A stretch of DNA of 14,309 bases from Deltaproteobacteria bacterium (lineage in GTDB: Bacteria > Desulfobacterota > Desulfobacteria > Desulfobacterales > Desulfobacteraceae), in contig JAFCZY010000010.1 in the NCBI GenBank assembly GCA_019314105.1, positions 1 through 14,309 on the forward strand. The letters are read 5' to 3'. Under the pieces are notes generated by a model. The model searched no databases. It was given only the letters and a program-made list of their open reading frames with translations, and was not told the origin of the DNA. A program made the position numbers and the translations under genes. This document shows, piece after piece, positions 1-6,630 of the stretch (the stretch's first letter is position 1; the number at the start of each line of letters is the position of its first letter).

Positions 1-815
1 AGCATGGCGCCGGGAAGAACAGGGCTGCCGTAAAATGTGACCTTGGCACCTGTTCTGATAACTCCTTGACGGGTGACATCATCCGGGTCAACGGAAAGTC
101 CTCCTGTGGTAATGATCAGTTCACACCCCAATTTTTTCAATTCCAGGATGGCAGCGGAAATGGCTTTTTCATCATCCGGCACAAGGATTTTTTTGATGAG
201 TGTGCAGTTTGCATCTGTAATTTTTTTCCCCACGGACGGGCCGAAATCATCTGTGATCAGGCCGTTAAAAACTTCAGAACCGGTTACCACCGCACCGACT
301 TTCAGGGATCTATAAGGTTTAACCGAAAGGAGGGTTCCTGTTTTTTTTGTCAGCAGTTCAAGGGCGTCGATATTTTTTGCCGGAATGGTTAAAGGAATAA
401 TTCGTGTGGCAGCAATAATCTCTCCTTTTTTGCAGGGGAAATTATTTTTTAATGTGGCCACTATAATGCTTTCCATCTTATTGACCTGGAGCAGGGCGTC
501 CACATCAATTTTTAGCAGCCCGGCATATGGAGTGCTGATATTAATTTTACCTTCCCTGGGGTCTGAAAATTCAAGATCATGATCTGAAATAGCCCTTGAT
601 ATTCTTTTTGCCGCATCATCTTCATGGAGTTGATCTTTCCCCAGATCAAGGACATAAAGAGTTTGCTTCCCGATTTTCAAGAGTTCCGGGATATCTTTTT
701 TTTGTACAATATATCCTTTTTTAAATCCAACTCCTTTGAATTTTCCCCGGATAATCCGTGTCATATCGTGGGCGAGAACCGTTCCAACTGCATCTTCAAC
801 TTTGATCTTCTTCAT
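1..815 (-). CDS. Molybdopterin-binding (MoeA/MogA-fold) protein, 3' end cut by window edge
   Basis: The frame opens at ATG 815 (AGGA about 10 nt upstream) and runs 271 codons without a stop to the left edge, so the C-terminus is missing. The C-terminal half has the MoCF/MoeA-MogA fold signature: VGAVVTGSEVFNG at residues 173-185, then ITTGGLSVDPDDVT at 235-248. In this family the TGGxSxxxxD loop holds the pterin. The N-terminal part (about 1-165) resembles the lead region of stand-alone 'molybdopterin-binding proteins' that often accompany XDH-family genes; it is not a full MoeA. It starts 40 nt after the cassette 2 Mo subunit, so it is probably co-transcribed. The likely role, by inference, is handling, inserting or maturing the molybdenum cofactor for the two hydroxylases upstream. 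It is too short and divergent to be called MoeA, MogA or CinA, and no precise reaction can be assigned. Confidence 0.82.
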   Translation of the reverse strand, partial: MKKIKVEDAVGTVLAHDMTRIIRGKFKGVGFKKGYIVQKKDIPELLKIGKQTLYVLDLGKDQLHEDDAAKRISRAISDHDLEFSDPREGKINISTPYAGLLKIDVDALLQVNKMESIIVATLKNNFPCKKGEIIAATRIIPLTIPAKNIDALELLTKKTGTLLSVKPYRSLKVGAVVTGSEVFNGLITDDFGPSVGKKITDANCTLIKKILVPDDEKAISAAILELKKLGCELIITTGGLSVDPDDVTRQGVIRTGAKVTFYGSPVLPGAM

Positions 816-855
816 TTATGTTTATCCTGGTTATTCTTCATTAATAAGGTTAGCC

Positions 856-3144
856 TTATTTTTTTTCAGACTGTTGTTTTTTCTTTTTAATAGCGGTAAG
901 AATTTTATCCGGGGTTAACGGAAAGGAATCCATATAGACACCAATGGCATTGCTGACGGCTGCACTGTACCCCTGGGCGGCTGACATGGCAATGGACATG
1001 CCAGCTTCCTTGGCACCATAAGGTCCTTTTGGGTCAATGGATTCCACGATGATATTATTAATTTTGGGCATATCACAGGCTAGGGGCAGTTTGTAATCCA
1101 GCATGGTGGGATTGAGGCATCTGCCGTCTTTCCATTCATGGTATTCAGTGAGCATACCGCCCTGTCCGCCCATGGTAAGAGCGCCTTCAAACTGGCCTTC
1201 AAGGACCAGAGGGTTTAACCCATATCCCACATCCTGGGCAGCGGTTACCTCTAATACCTCAACCTGGCCCGTGTCAGGGTCTACCTTGACTTCAACAATG
1301 GTGGTACCGAAGGAAAAGGCCTCACACATCTGACCATAGGGATTTTTAACCCATTCACGTGTCATATCTACTTTGGGCCAGTATCCCCCTTCGGCATTAA
1401 CGGAAGTAAAATTCAAGAGGCTGATTCTTACTACTTTTTTAATAGGGATGGATTTTTCAGGATCATTTTTGACAAAAATAAGACGGTTTTTGGCTGCAAG
1501 CGTGTCAGGTTTTACTTTGAGCACTTTCGCAGCCACCCCAAAGAGTTTTTTCTTGCAGTTTCTTGCAGCAATCTGGACAGCATGTCCGCCTACAAAGGTA
1601 GAAACCTGGGAATATGATCCCGGATCAGAAGACGTGGTTTCAGTGTCGGCAGATACCAGATGAATGTCTTCGGGTAAAAGTCCCAGTTCTTCAGCGGCTA
1701 TCTGGACCAGCATATTGTCATTGCCCTGACCATTGTCCACAACCCCTGACATGACCGTTGCTTCCCCGTCCTCGTTGAATTTGATAAAACTTTGAGACCC
1801 ACCGCGTATCCCCATGGGAAATCCGGTCTGAACAGAATTGGTTCCAATGCCGATACCGTGGAAAGGTGGTAGTTTTCCCCATTTTTCTTTCCAGCCGGAT
1901 TTTTCAACTGCCTTGTGAATGGTTTCATCCATAGCACAGGAATCAACATAGGATTTTGTACTGGTATATTCACCCGGCTTCCGGCAATTTCTTAATCTCA
2001 TTTCCACAGGATCAATACCAAGATGATCTGCAATCATGTCTAGCTGGGTGTCTAATCCGCAGGCAAAACCCCGGCCGTGGGTTCTTATCATTCCTCTGAT
2101 GGGCTTATTGGTATATATCCTGTATCCGTTGTACCGAACGCTTTCCATGCGGTAGACCTGCTCCATGGAAAGAAAGGGAACACTTGTGGCAATAGGGCCG
2201 GTACTGGAATAGGCACCCCCGTCCATATAGCAGGTGGTTTCTCTTGCCAGGACTTTTCCGTCCTTGTCCACCCCTGTTTTATGCGTGGTGATCATGGCAT
2301 GTCCCTGCCGGGTGGCAATGGTATTTTCTTCTCTTGTGAATTCAATTTTAACCGGTTTGTTTGTTTTTTTGGCCAAAAGAGCGCAGATATAGTCCACCGG
2401 GCAGATTTCAGACCGTCCCCCGAAGGCACCCCCTATGGTAATTTTTTTGATTTTTACCTTGTGAAGAGGGATTTTGAACGCATTGGATAAGGGTTTGGAT
2501 TTCATATGGGGCCCGCCATTGGGACACCAGACTTCCAGGCAGTCTTCATGGTCAAATCGGGCTACGATGGCGTAGGGTTCTGCCTGAAAATAGGATTCTT
2601 CCGGTGCTACATAGGTGTCTTCCCTGATATAATAGGCTTTTTCAAAGTTTTCATCCACATTCCCCGTGTCAATATTCACATGGACATTCACATTGTTGGG
2701 GAACTCTTCGTGGATGAGCTCGGTTTGTGATGCCATGGCTTCCATGGGATCAAATACAGGGGGCAGTTCCTCGTAGTCCACCTCAATAAGATCAAGGGCT
2801 TTAAGGGCAGTTTCTTCATCCACAGCAGCCACCCCTGCCACTTCATCCCCTATATATCTGACCTTTTGGGTTTGAATAAATTCCTGGTCCCGGGTATAGG
2901 CAAATACTCCCCATTTTACGCCTTCGGTATCTTTTCCTGTGACAACCGACTTGACGCCGGGAAGTGCCTCGGCCTTTGACGTATCAATATTTAGGATGCG
3001 GGCATGGGCATAGGGGCTTCTTTTAATTTTTCCCACCAGCATGCCGGGCAGTTTTAAATCAGCAGTAAACTTTGCCTTTCCCATAACCTTGGCCCTGGAA
3101 TCAACCCTGGGCATCCTTTTCCCGATGATGGTATAATCAGACAT
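856..3144 (-). CDS. XDH-family molybdopterin-binding subunit of cassette 2, atypical active site
   Basis: This 762-aa protein has the two domains of the large subunit of xanthine-dehydrogenase-family enzymes: an N-terminal aldehyde-oxidase hammerhead (about 20-130) and a Mo-pterin-binding domain (about 150-750). Typical signatures include GGAFGGR (238-244), LDMIADHLGIDPVEMRLRN (368-386), the pterin loop NGQGNDN (471-477) and GLNPLVLEGQ (642-651). The closing motif reads GPYGAKEAGM (707-716) where the family has GxKGxGE, so the catalytic Glu position is Met716. The TQxP segment that normally supplies a Gln near molybdenum reads NGGP (209-212), and the usual MRGxGNPQ is replaced around MIRTHGRG (352-359). 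It begins 3 nt after the 2Fe-2S gene (AAAGGAA ribosome site). The partner FAD subunit suggests a 4-hydroxybenzoyl-CoA-reductase-like complex. The fold is certain; the reaction is not, and loss of activity or altered chemistry are both possible. The C-terminus is a Lys-rich tail. Confidence 0.93.
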   Translation of the reverse strand: MSDYTIIGKRMPRVDSRAKVMGKAKFTADLKLPGMLVGKIKRSPYAHARILNIDTSKAEALPGVKSVVTGKDTEGVKWGVFAYTRDQEFIQTQKVRYIGDEVAGVAAVDEETALKALDLIEVDYEELPPVFDPMEAMASQTELIHEEFPNNVNVHVNIDTGNVDENFEKAYYIREDTYVAPEESYFQAEPYAIVARFDHEDCLEVWCPNGGPHMKSKPLSNAFKIPLHKVKIKKITIGGAFGGRSEICPVDYICALLAKKTNKPVKIEFTREENTIATRQGHAMITTHKTGVDKDGKVLARETTCYMDGGAYSSTGPIATSVPFLSMEQVYRMESVRYNGYRIYTNKPIRGMIRTHGRGFACGLDTQLDMIADHLGIDPVEMRLRNCRKPGEYTSTKSYVDSCAMDETIHKAVEKSGWKEKWGKLPPFHGIGIGTNSVQTGFPMGIRGGSQSFIKFNEDGEATVMSGVVDNGQGNDNMLVQIAAEELGLLPEDIHLVSADTETTSSDPGSYSQVSTFVGGHAVQIAARNCKKKLFGVAAKVLKVKPDTLAAKNRLIFVKNDPEKSIPIKKVVRISLLNFTSVNAEGGYWPKVDMTREWVKNPYGQMCEAFSFGTTIVEVKVDPDTGQVEVLEVTAAQDVGYGLNPLVLEGQFEGALTMGGQGGMLTEYHEWKDGRCLNPTMLDYKLPLACDMPKINNIIVESIDPKGPYGAKEAGMSIAMSAAQGYSAAVSNAIGVYMDSFPLTPDKILTAIKKKKQQSEKK

Positions 3145-3147
3145 TTT

Positions 3148-3669
3148 TTATTCCTTTGTTTTGCTGACAGTTTTACTACCAGTTTTACAGTCTGGGCAGT
3201 GATCCTGTGGGTTGCCCGCATGGGCCACTGCTTCAACAATTTTTGCATATCCCGTACACCGGCAGATGTTTCCGGCAAGAGCCTTGCGAATGGTTTTTTC
3301 ATCGGGCCTGGGATTAACATTCAGCAGTGCATCAGCTGACATGAGCATGCCCGGGGTGCAGAATCCACACTGAACAGCCCCGTGATCAATAAAAGACTGC
3401 TGAAGGTCTGATAAATCCTCCCCGCTGGCAAGCCCTTCTACGGTTTTAATTTTTGATCCTACTGCTTCCAGGGCTAAGGTCAGGCAGGATCGGACGGGTT
3501 TGCCGTCCATGTGAACGGTGCAGGACCCGCAAACGCCTTCACCGCAGCTCTCTTTTGATCCGGTCAGGTCAAGTTCATCCCGCAACACTTCCAAAAGGGT
3601 GTCATTGGGATAGACCCTGACGTCATAGGGTTTATTATTTATATCCAGGGTGATCTGTATTTTTTCCAT
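3148..3669 (-). CDS. 2Fe-2S electron-transfer subunit of cassette 2
   Basis: The 173-aa protein is the small iron-sulfur subunit of an XDH-family hydroxylase or reductase. The N-terminal ferredoxin-like domain binds one 2Fe-2S cluster through Cys42, Cys47, Cys50 and Cys62 (SCGEGVCGSC). The C-terminal helical domain binds the second, near the molybdenum, through Cys101, Cys104, Cys136 and Cys138 (QCGFC and NICRCTGY). It passes electrons between the Mo site and the FAD subunit. Compared with its counterpart in cassette 1 (159 aa), it has a C-terminal extension containing a third cysteine pair, CPDC (158-161), followed by a Lys/Thr/Ser-rich tail. It lies 23 nt after the FAD-subunit gene (CGGAG ribosome site) and 3 nt before the Mo-subunit gene, so all three should be translated together. 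Confidence 0.95.
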   Translation of the reverse strand: MEKIQITLDINNKPYDVRVYPNDTLLEVLRDELDLTGSKESCGEGVCGSCTVHMDGKPVRSCLTLALEAVGSKIKTVEGLASGEDLSDLQQSFIDHGAVQCGFCTPGMLMSADALLNVNPRPDEKTIRKALAGNICRCTGYAKIVEAVAHAGNPQDHCPDCKTGSKTVSKTKE

Positions 3670-3692
3670 TTTAAGTAAACTCCGTTATTCAT

Positions 3693-4697
3693 TTATTTTT
3701 TTACGGCTATAGCCGCCTGTTCAAGTGCCTGGAATACCATCTCAAATACCATGTCACACCGGTATTCAAGGGTTGCGCCCACATTATGAACGGCAAAAGG
3801 TGCTGCACTGTTCATTGAAATGTCAGCAGCATTTTTAAAGGCATCTTTGTCTGTCAGGTTTTTCCCTTTTAAAGAAGATGACGCCTTGGCAAGGAAGAGG
3901 GGCGCTCTACCCATGGCACCGACAACAATTCTGGCGTCCGCTATTTTATTTTTATCGGTATCAGATGGTTTTAAAAGAACACCGGCGCAGACAATGGGGT
4001 AATCAATGGCAGACCGGTAGGCAAGGCGTTTATAAGCGCTTTTTGCGCCTTGAATGGGAATGGCGATTTCTTTTAAAAGTTCATGGGATTCCATAGCAAA
4101 GGGCATAATACCGTCCGTGGTGTAAAAGTTGTCAAGATCCACGGTTCTTTCTCCGCCTTTTTGTGCCAGGGTGAGGTTGGCTCCTATGGCCATAAGGGCT
4201 GTGGCGCCGTCTGACTGACAGGTGGAGTTGCACCGATCAGCTTCATCCCTTGCATAACAGATTTTCCCACCGTCTTTATGACAGGCCTGGCGCCCGGACC
4301 GGTGAAACTCTGACTGGTTGTAGTGATGACACCGGTTATCCTGGAGAATATTACCCCCGATAGTTCCCCGGCAATGCTGAATGGTAACGGCCCCGATTTT
4401 TTCACATGCCTGAAACAAAGCCTCAGCTTTTTTTTGAATCAGATTTGAATGGATTATATCTGATAATGAGGTTCGAGAACCGATTTTAATAACGCCATTC
4501 TCTTCTTTAATATAGGATAGTTCGTCTAAGGCTTTGAGGCTGATAAGCTTTTTTGGCTTTAACAGTCCTTTTTTCATCCTGACCAGAAGATCTGTCCCCC
4601 CAGCAAGGATTTTTACATCATCCCTGTGGGTGGATAGAAGGTCAAGGGTTTCTTCAAGATTAGCGGGTTCTAAATAGTCAAACCTTGGTAACCGCAC
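3693..4697 (-). CDS. FAD subunit of cassette 2 with a 4-hydroxybenzoyl-CoA reductase-type 4Fe-4S insertion
   Basis: The 334-aa protein is a CoxM/HcrB-type FAD subunit. FAD-binding signatures are LAGGTDLLVRMK (31-42) and GTIGGNIL (111-118); the CO-dehydrogenase flavoprotein C-terminal domain covers roughly 220-330. Between GTIGGN and the conserved SDG at 162-164 there is about 38 residues more than in the cassette 1 paralogue. This insertion contains Cys123, Cys139, Cys147 and Cys156 and a YNQSE motif, with Cys spacings of 16, 8 and 9. These match what I recall for the 4Fe-4S ligands of Thauera aromatica 4-hydroxybenzoyl-CoA reductase beta (Cys122/138/146/155). Such a cluster lets electrons enter from low-potential ferredoxin and drive reductive dehydroxylation. 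The start is GTG 4697, chosen because AGGAG lies 7 nt upstream and the protein begins MRLPRFDYLEP as family members do. It follows dctM by 67 nt. The substrate is unknown. Confidence 0.92.
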   Translation of the reverse strand: MRLPRFDYLEPANLEETLDLLSTHRDDVKILAGGTDLLVRMKKGLLKPKKLISLKALDELSYIKEENGVIKIGSRTSLSDIIHSNLIQKKAEALFQACEKIGAVTIQHCRGTIGGNILQDNRCHHYNQSEFHRSGRQACHKDGGKICYARDEADRCNSTCQSDGATALMAIGANLTLAQKGGERTVDLDNFYTTDGIMPFAMESHELLKEIAIPIQGAKSAYKRLAYRSAIDYPIVCAGVLLKPSDTDKNKIADARIVVGAMGRAPLFLAKASSSLKGKNLTDKDAFKNAADISMNSAAPFAVHNVGATLEYRCDMVFEMVFQALEQAAIAVKK

Positions 4698-4704
4698 GTC
4701 GTGT

Positions 4705-4709
4705 CTCCT
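4705..4709 (-). promoter_or_regulatory. Ribosome binding site deciding the GTG start of the cassette 2 FAD subunit
   Basis: Minus-strand AGGAG lies 7 nt before GTG 4697. No in-frame ATG is seen just upstream, and the encoded N-terminus fits the family, so this site supports the GTG start. Confidence 0.7.
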
Positions 4710-4717
4710 TTTTATTT

Positions 4718-4762
4718 GGGATCAGATTTGGTTTATTGTATTAATAGGTTAAACCTGACCCC
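4718..4762 (-). repeat. Imperfect inverted repeat in the dctM to cassette 2 spacer
   Basis: The plus-strand arms are GGGATCAGATTT (4718-4729) and AAACCTGACCCC (4751-4762), separated by 21 nt. The two mismatches are A·C on the plus strand but become G·U pairs in minus-strand RNA, so the operon transcript can form a continuous 12-bp stem. The right arm begins 2 nt after the dctM stop codon. No run of U follows, so it is not a classical terminator; it could stabilise the upstream message, attenuate transcription, or be a dispersed repeat. Confidence 0.6.
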
Positions 4763-4764
4763 GA

Positions 4765-6066
4765 TTATAAGAGGTTCGGTAAAAACAGAACCACATTTGG
4801 AAAAAGCATCATTAAAATGATACAAATAATATAAGCTGGCAGAAAATAGGCAACACCTTTAAATACCTGTTCAAGGGGGACATCCTTTGCCATGCCGCCA
4901 ACCACATAGGTGGTGGCCCCCACAGGCGGGGTCACGGCCCCTAATGTGGTCACAATAGTAATGGTGATGCCAAACCATAAGGGGTCATACCCGAGTTTTA
5001 CGATGACAGGAAAGAAAATTGGAATCGTAATAAGCAGCAGAGCCAAAGCATCCATTACAGCTCCGCCAATGATATAAATTAAAAATATGATGGCCATGAT
5101 GGTCAGTTTGGAAAAGGGAAGAGCGACTACCCAGGTGGCAATGTCAAAGGGGATTCTTGTAATGGCTAAAAACCGCCCGAAGATCATGGCACCCGTAATA
5201 ATGACAATAACCATACAGGATATTTTCAGGGTATCAAAAATGGAATTATAAAAGTCATTCCAGGAAAGATTTTTTTGAACCACGCCGATGACAACGGCAA
5301 AGAATGATCCAATGGCGCCGGCTTCTGTCGGGGTGAACAGTCCGAAATAGAGCCCGATCATGACGACCAGGAAAAGAATGAGCATTTCCACGGCACCAGT
5401 CAGGGATTTTATTTTTTCTTTAAACGTGGTTTTTTCTCCCACAGGCCCCCATTCAGGATAGATGGTGCAAAGGACATAGACCGTTATCGTCAAAAGCAAC
5501 GCAAGCAGGATGCCGGCACCAAGACCGCCGTAGAAAAGTTTGGCAATGGATTGTTCCGTGGAAAGGCCGATGATAATCAGGACAACACTTGGCGGAATAA
5601 CCACACCCAGAGTAGATCCACAGGCAATAGCGCCAGTGCTGAGCATGGGTTCATACTTGTATTTGGTCATCTGGGGCAGGGCAACCGTGGTCATGGTGGC
5701 TGCTGTGGCTGCATTGGAACCGCAGATGGCGGCAAAGGCCGAGCATGCCAGGATCGTTGCCATGGCAATACCGCCCCTGATATGACCTACCCATGTAAAT
5801 GCGGCAGCGTAAAGTTTTTCATTGACTCCGGAATAAAACGCAATCTGGCCCATAAAAATAAACAGCGGGATCACCGTTAATCCGTATTTGGCAAAGGTAT
5901 CCCATGTGACTGTTGCCAGCATGTTGAATCCTGCAGTAAGAGAAATGACATAGGAAAATCCGCAGAATCCTACAATGCCCATGGAAAATCCGACAGGGAT
6001 CCCGAAGACAAAAAGGATAAACAGTAAAACAAAGATACCGATAATGCCGATCAGGGTAAGGCTCAT
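4765..6066 (-). CDS. dctM: TRAP transporter large permease subunit
   Basis: The 433-aa polytopic membrane protein is the sodium-coupled permease of a TRAP carboxylate uptake system. It is nearly all hydrophobic helices, about a dozen segments, and its length is usual for DctM. Family motifs are VIPLFIFMGQ (65-74), GSNAATAATM (116-125), GVVIPPS (154-160), LFTPTEAGAIG (243-253) and GAVTPPVGATTYVVGG (376-391); the two PP-containing re-entrant loops are typical of the sodium and substrate sites. I start it at ATG 6066, which shares one base with the dctQ stop (TGATG), implying translational coupling. A longer reading from 6138 would run back inside dctQ and is unlikely. It works with DctQ in the inner membrane and receives ligand from DctP. 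The neighbouring catabolic genes suggest an aromatic or related acid as substrate, but nothing in the sequence names it. Confidence 0.96.
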   Translation of the reverse strand: MSLTLIGIIGIFVLLFILFVFGIPVGFSMGIVGFCGFSYVISLTAGFNMLATVTWDTFAKYGLTVIPLFIFMGQIAFYSGVNEKLYAAAFTWVGHIRGGIAMATILACSAFAAICGSNAATAATMTTVALPQMTKYKYEPMLSTGAIACGSTLGVVIPPSVVLIIIGLSTEQSIAKLFYGGLGAGILLALLLTITVYVLCTIYPEWGPVGEKTTFKEKIKSLTGAVEMLILFLVVMIGLYFGLFTPTEAGAIGSFFAVVIGVVQKNLSWNDFYNSIFDTLKISCMVIVIITGAMIFGRFLAITRIPFDIATWVVALPFSKLTIMAIIFLIYIIGGAVMDALALLLITIPIFFPVIVKLGYDPLWFGITITIVTTLGAVTPPVGATTYVVGGMAKDVPLEQVFKGVAYFLPAYIICIILMMLFPNVVLFLPNLL

Positions 6067-6554
6067 CAGGAGGTCTCCTTTTTCGGCAAAATGGCCTTTA
6101 AAAAATCTGTAAAGAGCGCCAGGGCAAGAATAAAACAACCGAATGCCACGGCAAAGGTAAAGGGATAATAAATAATTCTCAAGGTTTCGGAGAGTTCACC
6201 TGCATTTTTCAGTGTCAATGCTTTTTGAATAATATGCCAGGCAGCAATGGAAAAGAAGATGCAGCAAATTCCGTGGTTAATAATGGATACGATCCGTTTA
6301 AGTGGTTTGGGATAGGCATTGACCAGGACATCTACGGAAATATGCCCGTTGGTAAACTGGGTATATCCAAGGGCAAACGCTGTTACAACAGCTCCGGCAT
6401 ATCCCATGAGTTCAAAGGTGCCTCTGATGGGGATATAGAATTGCCGGATAAAGATGTTGGCACAGGTTAAAATAATCATGCCCAGAAGAAATGCACCTCC
6501 GGTCAGCGTGAGCAGCTTATTCAAAAATTTATTGATTTTTATTAAAAGATCCAT
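6066..6554 (-). CDS. dctQ: TRAP transporter small permease subunit
   Basis: The 162-aa membrane protein has four predicted helices, at about residues 14-36, 47-66, 90-110 and 127-150, which is the DctQ topology. ANIFIRQF (32-39) followed by a GTFELMGYAGA helix (45-55) is typical of the family, as is the GHISVDVLV stretch (70-78). The start is ATG 6554, preceded by GGAG at about 7 nt. An upstream in-frame ATG at 6614 would translate straight through the 26-bp palindrome and give an untypical, non-hydrophobic leader, so I reject it. DctQ forms the membrane complex with DctM, with which it is translationally coupled. It lies 76 nt after dctP; that spacer carries the palindrome. Confidence 0.93.
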   Translation of the reverse strand: MDLLIKINKFLNKLLTLTGGAFLLGMIILTCANIFIRQFYIPIRGTFELMGYAGAVVTAFALGYTQFTNGHISVDVLVNAYPKPLKRIVSIINHGICCIFFSIAAWHIIQKALTLKNAGELSETLRIIYYPFTFAVAFGCFILALALFTDFLKAILPKKETS

Positions 6555-6580
6555 GTGGAGTCTCCGAAACCTGGGGATAT

Positions 6581-6606
6581 GGGGACAGATTTTAAAATCT
6601 GTCCCC
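6581..6606. repeat. Perfect 26-bp palindrome between dctP and dctQ
   Basis: Each half reads GGGGACAGATTTT and its exact reverse complement follows without a gap. It lies 24 nt after the dctP stop codon and 26 nt before the dctQ start. A near-copy lies at 7689-7713, so dctP is bracketed by the two elements. This looks like a dispersed REP-like element rather than a unique operator. In RNA it would form a strong hairpin (GGGGACAG stem with an A/U-rich apex) that could protect the dctP message or lower dctQM expression. No U-tract follows. Confidence 0.85.
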
Positions 6607-6630
6607 GGACACATAATTTAGACAAATGGA

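Noticed and set aside
843..867. AATAAGG-TTAG-CCTTATT hairpin followed by a T-run, resembling a terminator
   Set aside because: The T-run follows the stem only on the plus strand, where no gene ends. On the transcribed strand the A-run precedes the stem, and the hairpin overlaps the stop codon of the Mo-subunit gene.
66..918. Several plus-strand open frames over the left end
   Set aside because: They are antisense to the molybdopterin-binding protein and the end of the Mo-subunit gene; their sequences are unstructured and Phe/Ser-rich, as expected of shadows.
3054..3320. Minus-strand 88-codon open frame over the 2Fe-2S gene end
   Set aside because: It overlaps two well-supported genes in another frame; its resemblance to the false leader at 10004-10090 comes from both being shifted readings of the same conserved 2Fe-2S motif.
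4184..4405. Possible frameshift or separate small gene in the Cys-rich part of the cassette 2 FAD subunit
   Set aside because: The main frame is continuous and its Cys-rich stretch matches a known insertion in the family, so the alternative frame is a shadow and no frameshift is needed.
6067..6138. Longer N-terminus for the large TRAP permease subunit
   Set aside because: It would lie inside dctQ; the ATG at 6066 in a TGATG overlap gives the standard DctM N-terminus.
6555..6614. Upstream ATG for dctQ at 6614
   Set aside because: It would translate the palindrome into a non-hydrophobic leader; ATG 6554 has its own ribosome site and gives the normal length.
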